DNA of 22,339 nucleotides from NCBI GenBank assembly GCA_023417975.1, contig JAEZDX010000386.1, positions 1 to 22,339 on the forward strand, read 5' to 3'. Positions 1-7,700 of this stretch are shown here, piece by piece. The notes beneath the pieces were generated by a model. It was not told the origin of the DNA, ran no database searches, and was given only the letters and a program-made list of their open reading frames with translations. The translations under genes and the position numbers were made by a program. Every line of letters starts with the position of its first letter. Positions within the stretch are counted from its first letter, which is position 1. The DNA is from Bacillota bacterium (lineage in GTDB: Bacteria; Bacillota; Clostridia; Clostridiales; Clostridiaceae).

Positions 1-2
1 AT

Positions 3-848
3 ACTAATTCCAACACAGCAAATAATTCTACAGGAAAGTACATTGAATATACCGTAAAAGATGCTGAAACATTAAAAGATATATGCAAAAATTATGAAGA
101 AAAATGCCCTTCAACCATTTTAACAAAAGCAATATTGGATGCCAATAATCTAAAGAATTCCAATGATGTTAAAGCGGGTATGAAGCTGCGAATCCCGGAG
201 AAATATATTACTAATGGAATAAGCTATACTGTTAAGAGCGGTGACTCTCTTTCATCCATAGCTACAAAGTACATGAAGGATTCAAAGTTGAATGATGCAG
301 TTAAGGCTATTTTAAATGATAACTTTCTTTCAAACGACACTATAAGAACAGGAGATCTTTTGTTTATAGAAACTACTGACACCAGTGCTGCCAATGCCGG
401 CGTTAATGATAAGGACACTAATAAAGACGATGACAAAAACGACACTAATGACGATAAAAGCACAAGTACAATGAGTACACTCACAAGTAGAATCGGAACT
501 CTTACAGATTACACAGTAATCCAAGGAGATACTCTTGATTCTATAAGCAGTAAATATAGTGATACCTGTCCTAAACAGATTGCAGCTAAGGTCATATTGA
601 AAGCTAACAACTTATCAAAGAGTACAGATATTAAAGTCGGAATGAAAATCAAATTACCAGAGCACTATCTTACTACTGGTGAAATTTATACTGTTGGGAA
701 CGGAGATACCTTATATAACATAGTATTGAAGAATATGCCAAATGTAAATGTAACTACAGGGATTCAAATACTTACGGATGATAACGGAATCCAGAACAAT
801 AACATTATGGCAGGCCAGAAATTATTTATTGCATCAATAACTGAGTAA
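3..848 (+). CDS. LysM-repeat protein, 5' end outside window
   Basis: The reading frame is open from the first bases of the window to TAA at 846-848, so the gene starts upstream and 281 residues are visible. They hold four LysM modules, at about residues 15-66, 74-124, 168-221 and 228-281, each opening with a YTV motif and, in three of them, G-D-T/S-L. LysM modules bind the glycan strands of peptidoglycan or chitin-like polymers. Modules 1 and 3 are alike (each has a C-P pair and an A-N-N-L motif) and so are 2 and 4, so the protein looks like a duplicated two-LysM unit. Between the pairs lies a D/K/N/T-rich linker (about 125-166). No catalytic domain follows, so any enzyme domain or signal peptide would have to be in the missing N-terminus. 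The likely role is a cell-wall or spore-surface attached protein; its exact function is unknown. Confidence 0.85.
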   Translation, partial: TNSNTANNSTGKYIEYTVKDAETLKDICKNYEEKCPSTILTKAILDANNLKNSNDVKAGMKLRIPEKYITNGISYTVKSGDSLSSIATKYMKDSKLNDAVKAILNDNFLSNDTIRTGDLLFIETTDTSAANAGVNDKDTNKDDDKNDTNDDKSTSTMSTLTSRIGTLTDYTVIQGDTLDSISSKYSDTCPKQIAAKVILKANNLSKSTDIKVGMKIKLPEHYLTTGEIYTVGNGDTLYNIVLKNMPNVNVTTGIQILTDDNGIQNNNIMAGQKLFIASITE

Positions 849-867
849 TGTATCTATAGGGTTCTAA

Positions 868-895
868 TTTTCAAAGTTATTTGAGCCACTATAAT
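868..895 (+). promoter_or_regulatory. candidate promoter for the intergenic RNA
   Basis: TTTTCA (868-873), a 16-base spacer and a perfect TATAAT (890-895). Transcription would start near 902, upstream of the first arm of the structured region at 920. The -35 matches only four of six consensus bases. A second promoter-like pair, TTGATT (910-915) and TATAAT (933-938) with 17 bases between, would start inside the structure, so I prefer the first one if the whole fold is transcribed. Either could also serve the flotillin operon. Confidence 0.3.
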
Positions 896-919
896 TCACA
901 GAATTTTCATTGATTTTTT

Positions 920-1091
920 GTGCATAAATATGTATAATTATATATAAATATAACAATGCCAACTTACTTTTATTTGTTTTCCCCTTTTATGCTCTGTTTA
1001 TGCAGAGTGCTCAAGGTAACGGGTTAAGAGCCACTTTCCCGTTACCGTTGTGGGGAAATATATAAGTTTAAGCTTCAACATATTTATGCAC
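920..1091 (+). ncRNA. candidate structured RNA with nested stems
   Basis: Four nested complementary segments are visible. The outer arms, 920-933 and 1078-1091, are a perfect 14-bp inverted repeat. Inside them 961-966 pairs with 1063-1068, then 978-984 (TTTCCCC) pairs with 1052-1058 (GGGGAAA). The enclosed junction carries two hairpins, CTCTG/CAGAG at 992-996/1003-1007 and GGTAACGGG/CCCGTTACC at 1015-1023/1038-1046 with a 14-base loop. A strong hairpin terminator begins three bases after the outer arm. No ORF of note lies here. It could be a stand-alone small RNA, a leader of the NfeD-flotillin operon, or a small non-coding inverted-repeat element; I do not recognise an Rfam family. The pairing is seen in the sequence; expression is inferred. 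Confidence 0.45.
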
Positions 1092-1093
1092 TT

Positions 1094-1140
1094 ATAACCG
1101 ATTTTGATGCTATTGCATCAAAATCGGTTATTAATTTTTA
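1094..1140 (+). terminator. rho-independent terminator before NfeD gene
   Basis: A perfect 17-bp stem, 1094-1110 with 1115-1131, closed by a 4-base loop (TATT) and followed by TAATTTTTA. It lies 245 bases after the LysM stop and 94 bases before the NfeD gene. It could end the candidate small RNA, end read-through from the LysM gene, or act as a conditional terminator in the flotillin leader. The outer arm of the RNA does not overlap the terminator stem, which favours a simple terminator over a switch. Confidence 0.7.
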
Positions 1141-1224
1141 TAAAACTTTATACATTTTAGCAGGATTTTCACATGATATGTATTATAATATTATTATACA
1201 TATTTTTATTAGGAGGTTTTAGTT

Positions 1225-1866
1225 TTGACCGAATGGTGGAATACTTTATCCCCCGCTCTTCACTTTTATTGGTTTATTGCCTTTCCTTCCTCAGCGTTAT
1301 TTATTATCCAAACAGCATTAATTCTTATCGGAATAGGTGATTCACATTTTTTTGATCATGACTTTTCTCATACTTTATTGGATTCAAATCATGTAGATAC
1401 AAATACTGCCGATTCCTTAGAAAACGTTACAGCAACGTTTAAGTTTTTCACACTCAGAAATATAATTGTTTTTTTCACTGTATTTTCTTGGTGTGGTATA
1501 GTACTTACAACGAAAGGAGTTAACGGAATACTTGTATTTCTCATCTCACTGACAATCGGATTGCTTCTTATGTTTATAATTAGTCTCCTCTATTATTTTA
1601 TTACTAGGATGACTGAAGAAGGAACAATGAATCTGAATAATGCAGTGAATTGTCAAGGTGAAGTATACTTGACCATTCCAGCCATGCGAACAGAAACCGG
1701 AAAAGTTAATATAATTGTACAAGGTGCTTTACGAGAGCTTGAAGCAATCACTGATGGAGAAGAGATTCTTACCGGTGAAAAAGTGTTAGTTACAGAAATT
1801 GTAAATAACCAGTATTTACTGGTTGAGAAATATAATGTTACAGGAGGTATCAAAACATGCAATTAG
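1225..1866 (+). CDS. NfeD-like membrane protein (YuaF type)
   Basis: A 213-residue protein that starts at TTG, with AGGAGG at 1211-1216 eight bases upstream; no ATG nearby fits better. Membrane segments are predicted at about residues 13-36, 78-95 and 101-126. They are followed by a soluble C-terminal domain (about 133-205) with the alternating beta pattern and the glycines of an NfeD OB-fold. NfeD proteins are partners of SPFH proteins. In Bacillus subtilis YuaF is encoded before the flotillin YuaG/FloT, and this is the same order here. The gene overlaps the flotillin gene by 10 bases and ends at TAG, so translation is probably coupled. It carries no protease domain, so it is the short NfeD form. 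The likely role is helping the flotillin assemble in the membrane; this rests on context and family. Confidence 0.82.
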   Translation: MTEWWNTLSPALHFYWFIAFPSSALFIIQTALILIGIGDSHFFDHDFSHTLLDSNHVDTNTADSLENVTATFKFFTLRNIIVFFTVFSWCGIVLTTKGVNGILVFLISLTIGLLLMFIISLLYYFITRMTEEGTMNLNNAVNCQGEVYLTIPAMRTETGKVNIIVQGALRELEAITDGEEILTGEKVLVTEIVNNQYLLVEKYNVTGGIKTCN

Positions 1867-3269
1867 TCATAATAATTTCAATCATTGCTGTTGCTATTTT
1901 TTCTACTATAGCAGCCTTGTTATCCAGATACAAGAAATGTCCCTCAGACAAAGTTCTTGTAATTTACGGTAAGACGACCATGAGCAGCAGTGTAAGCCAT
2001 CCTTCTGCAAAGTGTATACATGGTGGTGCTGCCTTTGTATGGCCAATTATACAGAGTTACCAATTTTTAGACCTGACTCCTTTATCTATAGAGGTTAATT
2101 TAACAAAGGCATTAAGCCGTCAAAATATAAGAGTTGACGTGCCTTCCAGATTTACTGTAGGTATATCTACAGAACCGGAAGTTATGCCTAATGCTGCCGA
2201 GAGACTTCTCGGTCTGGATTTAGCCACAATACAGGAGCTTGCAAAGGATATTATATTCGGTCAGCTTCGTCTCGTTATAGCTACTATGGATATTGAAGAA
2301 ATAAATACTGACAGAGATAAGTTTCTTGCAAATGTATCAAAGTGCGTAGAAGCGGAATTAAAAAAGATAGGTTTAAAGCTCATTAACGTTAATATAACGG
2401 ATATTAAAGACGAGTCCGGATATATTGAGGCATTAGGTAAAGAAGCTGCTGCAAAGGCAATAAATGATGCTAAAAAGAGTGTTGCCGAAAAAGATAGAGA
2501 TGGTGCTATTGGACAAGCTAATGCACAAATGGACCAAAGGATCCGTGTATCTGAAGCCGATTCAAAAGCTGTAGAAGGAGAAAACATAGCCAGGATAACT
2601 ATAGCTAATTCTGAATCTGAAAAAAGAGAGCGTCAAGCAGAAGCTAACAGAAGAGCTGTAGCTGCCGAAAAAGTTCAGGCAGCTAAGGCACTGGAAGAAG
2701 CTTATTCTGCTGAAGAAGATGCTGAAAGAGCACGTGCTGAAAAAGAGAGAGCTACAAAACAAGCAGATATAATTGTTCACGCAGAGATTGAAAAACAGAA
2801 AGCCGAAATCGACGCTGAAGCCCTAGCCGAGACAATACGAAGAAAAGCAAAAGGTGAAGCTGATGCCATTCTTTTCAAAATGCAGGCAGAAGCTTCCGGT
2901 ATGATGGAGATTCTGAGCAAGCAAGCAGAAGGTTTTAGTAAGCTTGTAGCTGCCGCAGGAAATAGCGCTCAAGATGCAGTATCTCTTATGATTGCAGATA
3001 AGCTTGAAGACCTTGTTAAACTGCAGGTTGAAGCAATTCAAAATATCAAGATTGACAAAATTACTGTTTGGGATTCAATGAGCGGAGGCGATAATGGATC
3101 GCCAACTACTGCCAACTTTCTCTCGGGCATGTTGAAATCTATTCCGCCTATTGAAGATGTATTCAACATGGCAGGCTTAAAGCTTCCTGAATATTTAGGC
3201 ACTAAGAACGAAAAAGCCGAAGAAAAATCTATACCCTTAGAAGCTTCGGAAACCGTTATCGCTGAATAA
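1857..3269 (+). CDS. floT: flotillin, SPFH/PHB-domain protein
   Basis: A 470-residue flotillin. Residues 1-24 form a hydrophobic membrane anchor, about 25-190 the SPFH/PHB domain (with the K-C-P-S-D-K-V-L-V-I-Y-G start typical of bacterial flotillins), and about 190-380 a long coiled coil rich in alanine, glutamate and lysine. A short C-terminal tail follows. Flotillins form oligomeric scaffolds at the cytoplasmic face of the membrane and organise functional membrane microdomains. ATG is preceded by AGGAGG (1842-1847) at nine bases, inside the end of the NfeD gene. The length is somewhat below the 509 residues of B. subtilis FloT. A shared terminator follows 17 bases after the stop. The symbol is by similarity to FloT/YuaG; orthology is not proven. 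Confidence 0.93.
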   Translation: MQLVIIISIIAVAIFSTIAALLSRYKKCPSDKVLVIYGKTTMSSSVSHPSAKCIHGGAAFVWPIIQSYQFLDLTPLSIEVNLTKALSRQNIRVDVPSRFTVGISTEPEVMPNAAERLLGLDLATIQELAKDIIFGQLRLVIATMDIEEINTDRDKFLANVSKCVEAELKKIGLKLINVNITDIKDESGYIEALGKEAAAKAINDAKKSVAEKDRDGAIGQANAQMDQRIRVSEADSKAVEGENIARITIANSESEKRERQAEANRRAVAAEKVQAAKALEEAYSAEEDAERARAEKERATKQADIIVHAEIEKQKAEIDAEALAETIRRKAKGEADAILFKMQAEASGMMEILSKQAEGFSKLVAAAGNSAQDAVSLMIADKLEDLVKLQVEAIQNIKIDKITVWDSMSGGDNGSPTTANFLSGMLKSIPPIEDVFNMAGLKLPEYLGTKNEKAEEKSIPLEASETVIAE

Positions 3270-3285
3270 GAAAGCCATGTAAATG

Positions 3286-3322
3286 AAAAATGACTGCTCA
3301 TTTTTACAGAGCAGTCATTTTT
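3286..3322. terminator. bidirectional terminator, flotillin and gltD
   Basis: A 14-bp perfect stem (3286-3299 with 3309-3322) and a 9-base loop. The stem begins with five A and ends with five T, so it gives a U-tract on both strands. It sits between the stop of the flotillin gene (+) and that of gltD (-), two converging genes. Confidence 0.85.
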
Positions 3323-3323
3323 G

Positions 3324-3974
3324 TTATACTTCCATTATATATTTATCTATGGCCTCAGCAGTTTTAAGTCCCTCAGCAAGAGCACGTACAACTAGAGATT
3401 GTCCAGTCTTCATATCCCCTGTAGCAAATACTCCCTTTACATTAGTCATATAATTCTCATCTGTAAGAACATTACCTCTGCCGTCAAGGTCAACCTTAAG
3501 TTCCTCCAGAAGCCCTTCTTTCTTAGGATTTGTAAATCCCATTGCAATAAGAATAAGATCGGCTTTCTGAATAAATTCACTGCCTTCGACTTCCTTCATT
3601 ACCATTCGGCCGTTCTCATCCTTCACCCAGTCAATCTTTATTCCGTGAAGAGCCTTAAGTATACCATTATGTCCTTCCACCTTTTTCGTGTTCACACACC
3701 ACTGTCTTTCACAGCCTTCTTCGTGAGAAGTAGATGTTTTAAGTGTTCTAGGGTATTCCGGCCAAGGCATTGTTTCATCTCTTTCCACAGGAGGCTTCGG
3801 CATTATTTCATATTGATAAATTTCCTTTGCTCCCTGCCTCTTAGCAGTACCTATACAGTCTGAACCTGTATCACCGCCGCCAATAACTATTACAGATTTA
3901 TCTTTGGCGTTTATCTCTTCTGACAATAGCTTCTTTCCGGAATTTATTCTATTTTGCTGTGTCAGGTACTCCAT
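3324..3974 (-). CDS. gltD: GltD C-terminal fragment (NADPH domain), possible restart
   Basis: The same reading frame continues after the TAG. The first usable ATG is at 3972-3974, seven codons downstream, giving 216 residues. They include the NAD(P)H motif V-I-G-G-G-D-T-G-S-D and the C-terminal FAD-contact motif with F-A-T-G-D near the end. A purine-rich AAGGGAG lies 11 bases before this ATG, formed by the codons for Lys-Gly-Val. The spacing is long but could allow a terminating ribosome to restart. Whether this half is made is unknown. Confidence 0.5.
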   Translation of the reverse strand: MEYLTQQNRINSGKKLLSEEINAKDKSVIVIGGGDTGSDCIGTAKRQGAKEIYQYEIMPKPPVERDETMPWPEYPRTLKTSTSHEEGCERQWCVNTKKVEGHNGILKALHGIKIDWVKDENGRMVMKEVEGSEFIQKADLILIAMGFTNPKKEGLLEELKVDLDGRGNVLTDENYMTNVKGVFATGDMKTGQSLVVRALAEGLKTAEAIDKYIMEV

Positions 3975-3992
3975 AGCAAAATATACTCCCTT

Positions 3993-4745
3993 CTATTCTC
4001 TTCCTTCCACTCTTAAATCTCTCGGTACAGAACATCCACCCGCAAGAACCACGGCATCAAATTCCTGAAGCAGTTCAGAAGCCGATTTATCTTTACCTAT
4101 TTCGCAGCCAATGACAAACTCAATGCCCTCTTCCTTCATTACAGCGGCGCTTCTCTCTACTACATGCTTTTCAAGCTTGAAGTCCGGTATGCCATATCGC
4201 ATTAATCCGCCAATTTCATCATCTTTTTCAAATACAACAACTTCATGTCCAAAAGAGTTTAGTTTGCTGGCAGCTCCCAAGCCTGAAGGTCCTGACCCTA
4301 TAACTGCTATTCTCTTCCCGGTTCTTACCTTTGGTGGTTCAGGCTTAACCCATCCTTCCGAATAAGCTCTTTCTATTATGGAATACTCCATCTGTTCTAT
4401 TGTAACAGGATCTCTGTTTACCCCTAGCGTGCAAGAGCCCTCACAAGGTGCCGGACAAATTCTTCCCGTGAATTCTGGAAACGGATTTGTGAGAGAAAGT
4501 CTTTTATAAGCTTTTTCCCATTGATCCTTGTAAACCATATGATTAAATTCAGGTATTAAATTTCCAAGAGGGCACCCCCAATTGCAGAAAGGTATTCCGC
4601 AATCCATACATCTAGCTCCCTGTTCTCTCAATTTATCTCCAGGAAGGCTTAAATTGATTTCTTTATAGTCCTTTATTCTCTCTTCTACAGGCCTTTTTCC
4701 CGGTGCCATTCTTTTAAATTCCTTGAATCCAGTAACCTTTCCCAT
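3993..4745 (-). CDS. gltD: GltD N-terminal fragment (Fe-S and FAD domains)
   Basis: A 250-residue product ending at the in-frame TAG. It carries the Fe-S cluster cysteines C46, C49, C54, C58 and C97, C101, C105, and the FAD dinucleotide motif G-S-G-P-S-G at 150-155. It ends just after P-R-D-L-R-V-E-G-R-E. It lacks the NADPH-binding domain, so alone it could not complete the GltD reaction. It would be functional only if it associates with the second half or if the TAG is read through. Confidence 0.7.
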   Translation of the reverse strand: MGKVTGFKEFKRMAPGKRPVEERIKDYKEINLSLPGDKLREQGARCMDCGIPFCNWGCPLGNLIPEFNHMVYKDQWEKAYKRLSLTNPFPEFTGRICPAPCEGSCTLGVNRDPVTIEQMEYSIIERAYSEGWVKPEPPKVRTGKRIAVIGSGPSGLGAASKLNSFGHEVVVFEKDDEIGGLMRYGIPDFKLEKHVVERSAAVMKEEGIEFVIGCEIGKDKSASELLQEFDAVVLAGGCSVPRDLRVEGRE

Positions 4746-4746
4746 A

Positions 4747-7700
4747 TTATGCACCTCTCTCTTCCTGTAATTTTGTCTCTTCTTCCTTTTTGGCCTTTAA
4801 TATTTGTTTATAGACTCTAGGAATAACCTTCTTGAATTTACTGCTGAATTCATCCCAATGTTCAAGTAAAGCCTGAGCTCTTTTACTTTGTGTAAGGTCA
4901 TAATGTTCTTGTACAAGTGCATGGAGCTGTTCCAAATCATCAGCTTCCAACCCTTCTATATCAACCAACTCAGTATTGCAATATTCCTTAAATGCATCTT
5001 TCTCATCAAACACATATGCAATTCCACCGCTCATTCCTGCAGAAAAATTTCTGCCATATCGGCCTAAAACAACCACCAAGCCTCCGGTCATATATTCGCA
5101 GCAGTGATCTCCCACACCTTCAACTACAGCTGTAGCACCACTGTTTCTAACAGCAAATCTTTCTCCTACGCAGCCATTTACAAAAAGCTTTCCTGAAGTA
5201 GCACCATATAGAATCGTATTACCTGCAATAAAATTCTCATGCTGGTTATAAGTAGCTTCAGATGGAGTTTTTAGAGCTACCTTTGCGCCTGACAATCCCT
5301 TTCCCACATAGTCGTTTGCTTCTCCTTCTAGAATGAGGGTAAGTCCTTTAGCGCCAAAGGCACCAAAGCTTTGACCTGCAGATCCTTTAAAATTAAATAC
5401 TATCGTATCTTCAGGCAGTCCCGAATTACCATATTTTTTTGCAATCTCTCCGCTGAGCATTGCTCCAATAGTTCTATGAACATTCTTCACTTCAAAATTG
5501 CCTGTAATAGGACTTCCTTCCTCTATTGCTCTCTTTGCACATTCAATGAGCCTGTAATCAAGGGATCTATCCAATCCATGATCTTGAGCTATTACACGGT
5601 ATGGCTTTATTCTGCTAGGAACATCCGGTCTGTAAAGAATAGGTGATAAATCAAGCTTTGAAGCCTTCCAATGATCAACAGCTTCATTTGCCTCCAGCTT
5701 ATCTGCACGTCCTATCATTTCATTTACAGTTCTAAAGCCAAGTTGAGCCATATATTCTCTTACTTCTTGAGCCAAGAAAGTAAAGAAGTTTATAAGATAT
5801 TCAGGCTTTCCTCTAAAATTCTTTCTAAGTTCAGGATCTTGAGTAGCTATACCCATATCACATGTATTTAAATGACAGTTTCTCAGCATTGTGCATCCCA
5901 ATACAACCAATGCCGTGGTAGCAAACCCGAATTCTTCAGCACCTAACAAGGCTGCTATGACTATATCTCTGCCTGTTTTAATCTGTCCATCCGTCTGCAC
6001 TCTAACCCTGCTTCTTAGGTTATTCATAACAAGCACTTGATGAGTTTCAGCCAATCCCAGTTCCCATGGTATTCCTGCATGCTTAATAGAAGATAATGGT
6101 GATGCACCTGTTCCTCCATCATAACCGCTTATCAATATCATGTCTGCATGAGCTTTTGCAACTCCTGCTGCAACAGTACCTACCCCTACTTCCGATACAA
6201 GCTTAACACTAATTCTTGCTGACGGATTTACATTTTTCAAATCGTAAATCAACTGTGACAAATCTTCAATAGAATAAATGTCATGATGAGGAGGAGGTGA
6301 AATCAAATCTATACCAGGTGTTGAATGTCTTACTCTGGCTATTTCCTTGTCTACCTTTGTACCCGCCAGCTGACCGCCTTCACCAGGTTTAGCTCCTTGA
6401 GCCATCTTTATTTGAAGCTCAATGGCATTTACAAGATATTCTGCTGTTACACCAAAGCGCGCAGAAGCTATCTGTTTAATTGCGCTTCTTCTTATATCAC
6501 CATTAGCATCTCTTGTGTATCTTACATTGTCCTCTCCGCCTTCACCGGAGTTGCTCTTAGCTCCAAGCCTATTCATAGCAATAGCTATGGTTTCATGTGC
6601 CTCTTTGCTTATTGATCCGAAAGACATTGCTCCCGTACAGAACCTTTTAACTATTTCACTGACAGGTTCAACCTCTTCTATAGGAATTGATTTTCCGTCG
6701 TTCTTAAACTTTAATAAGGATCTTAACGTACAAAGATTTTTGCTCTGATCATTTACTAGTGAAGTATATTCCTTAAAGGTCTTGTAATCCCCTCTTCTTA
6801 CTGCAATTTGTAATCTTGATATTGTCATAGGATTAAATAAATGGAACTCACCATCTTTTCTCCATGCATACTGTCCGCCTGATACAAGCTCCTTTAAAGG
6901 TCTTCTTATATTATTAAAAGCTTTTTTATGTCTAATAAGAACCTCTTCGGCTATAACGTCCAAGCCAATTCCACCGATTCTCGATGGTGTTCCCTCAAAG
7001 TACACATCAACAAAATCCTTAGCAAGACCGATAGCCTCAAAAATCTGAGCACCGTGATAGCTTTGCAAAGTACAGATTCCCATCTTGGACAATATTTTCA
7101 AAAGTCCGGCGCAAAGCGCTTTAATATAATTATCCAATGCCTTATGAACATCCGTATTTTCTATCTCTTTGTCTTCGATCATCTTCTCTATTGTTTCATA
7201 CGCCAAGTATGGATTTACTGCTGTAGCACCATAGCCCACCAAAAGTGCTAAATGCATAGTTTCTCTTGCTTCTCCGGTCTCTATAATAATTGAAACCTTT
7301 GTTCTTGTCTTTTCCCTTATCAAATGATGATGAACAGCAGCAACAGCTAACAAGCTAGGCATTGCCGCATCATAAGAATCCACCTTTTTATCACTGAGAA
7401 CCAATATATTGTAGCCTTCAGATATTCTCTTGGAAGCTCTTTCACATATTTTATCCAATGCCTTTTGGAACCCCTCTATTCCCATATCATATTTAAATGT
7501 AATAGGAATAACAGTGGACTTAAAATCCTTATTTCTAAAATTCATTATTTTAGCCATTTCTTCGTTAGTAACCACCGGCCTGTCTATTTCTATAAATGGA
7601 CTATCCTTATGATCATCACTCAAAATATTTTCCTGAGATCCAATGTAATTCATCAAAGACATTACAAGCTTTTCTCTTATAGGATCAATAGGAGGATTTG

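Larger units (their letters stand above)
3324..4745 (-). pseudogene. gltD: gltD, NADPH glutamate synthase small subunit, interrupted
   Basis: Read through, this is a normal-length GltD of 473 codons: N-terminal Fe-S domain, FAD-binding Rossmann region and NAD(P)H-binding Rossmann region. GltD takes electrons from NADPH and passes them to GltB for reductive transfer of the glutamine amide to 2-oxoglutarate. Codon 251 is TAG (3993-3995) where family members usually have Leu in the motif G-R-E-L-K-G. A single T-to-A change (TTG to TAG) would explain it. Sequence on both sides stays in the same frame and is well conserved, so the change is recent, a sequencing error, or tolerated. The start is ATG at 4743-4745, one base after the gltB stop, with AGAGGTG six bases before it; a GTG three codons earlier lies inside that ribosome binding site. 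TAG is a normal stop elsewhere here (NfeD, argC, M20D genes). Confidence 0.8.

Noticed and set aside
910..938. TTGATT-N17-TATAAT as the promoter of the structured RNA
   Set aside because: A good match, but transcription would begin near 945 and omit the perfect outer arm at 920-933, so the upstream pair at 868-895 is preferred; both remain possible.
920..1140. 6S RNA or a known riboswitch (c-di-GMP, c-di-AMP, cobalamin, T-box)
   Set aside because: Length is similar to 6S RNA, but I could not match the conserved sequence blocks of any of these families by eye, and there is no T-box AGGGTGG-type motif.
3993..3995. Pyrrolysine or another recoded amber codon
   Set aside because: GltD has no known pyrrolysine at this position, the expected residue is Leu, and TAG is the ordinary stop of the NfeD, argC and M20D genes in this window. 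Kept only as something to exclude.
3324..4754. Frameshift as the cause of the split gltD
   Set aside because: Start positions of the two parts differ by 780 bases, a multiple of three, and the six codons between the TAG and the next ATG (K-G-V-Y-F-A) continue the conserved sequence; only one codon is wrong.
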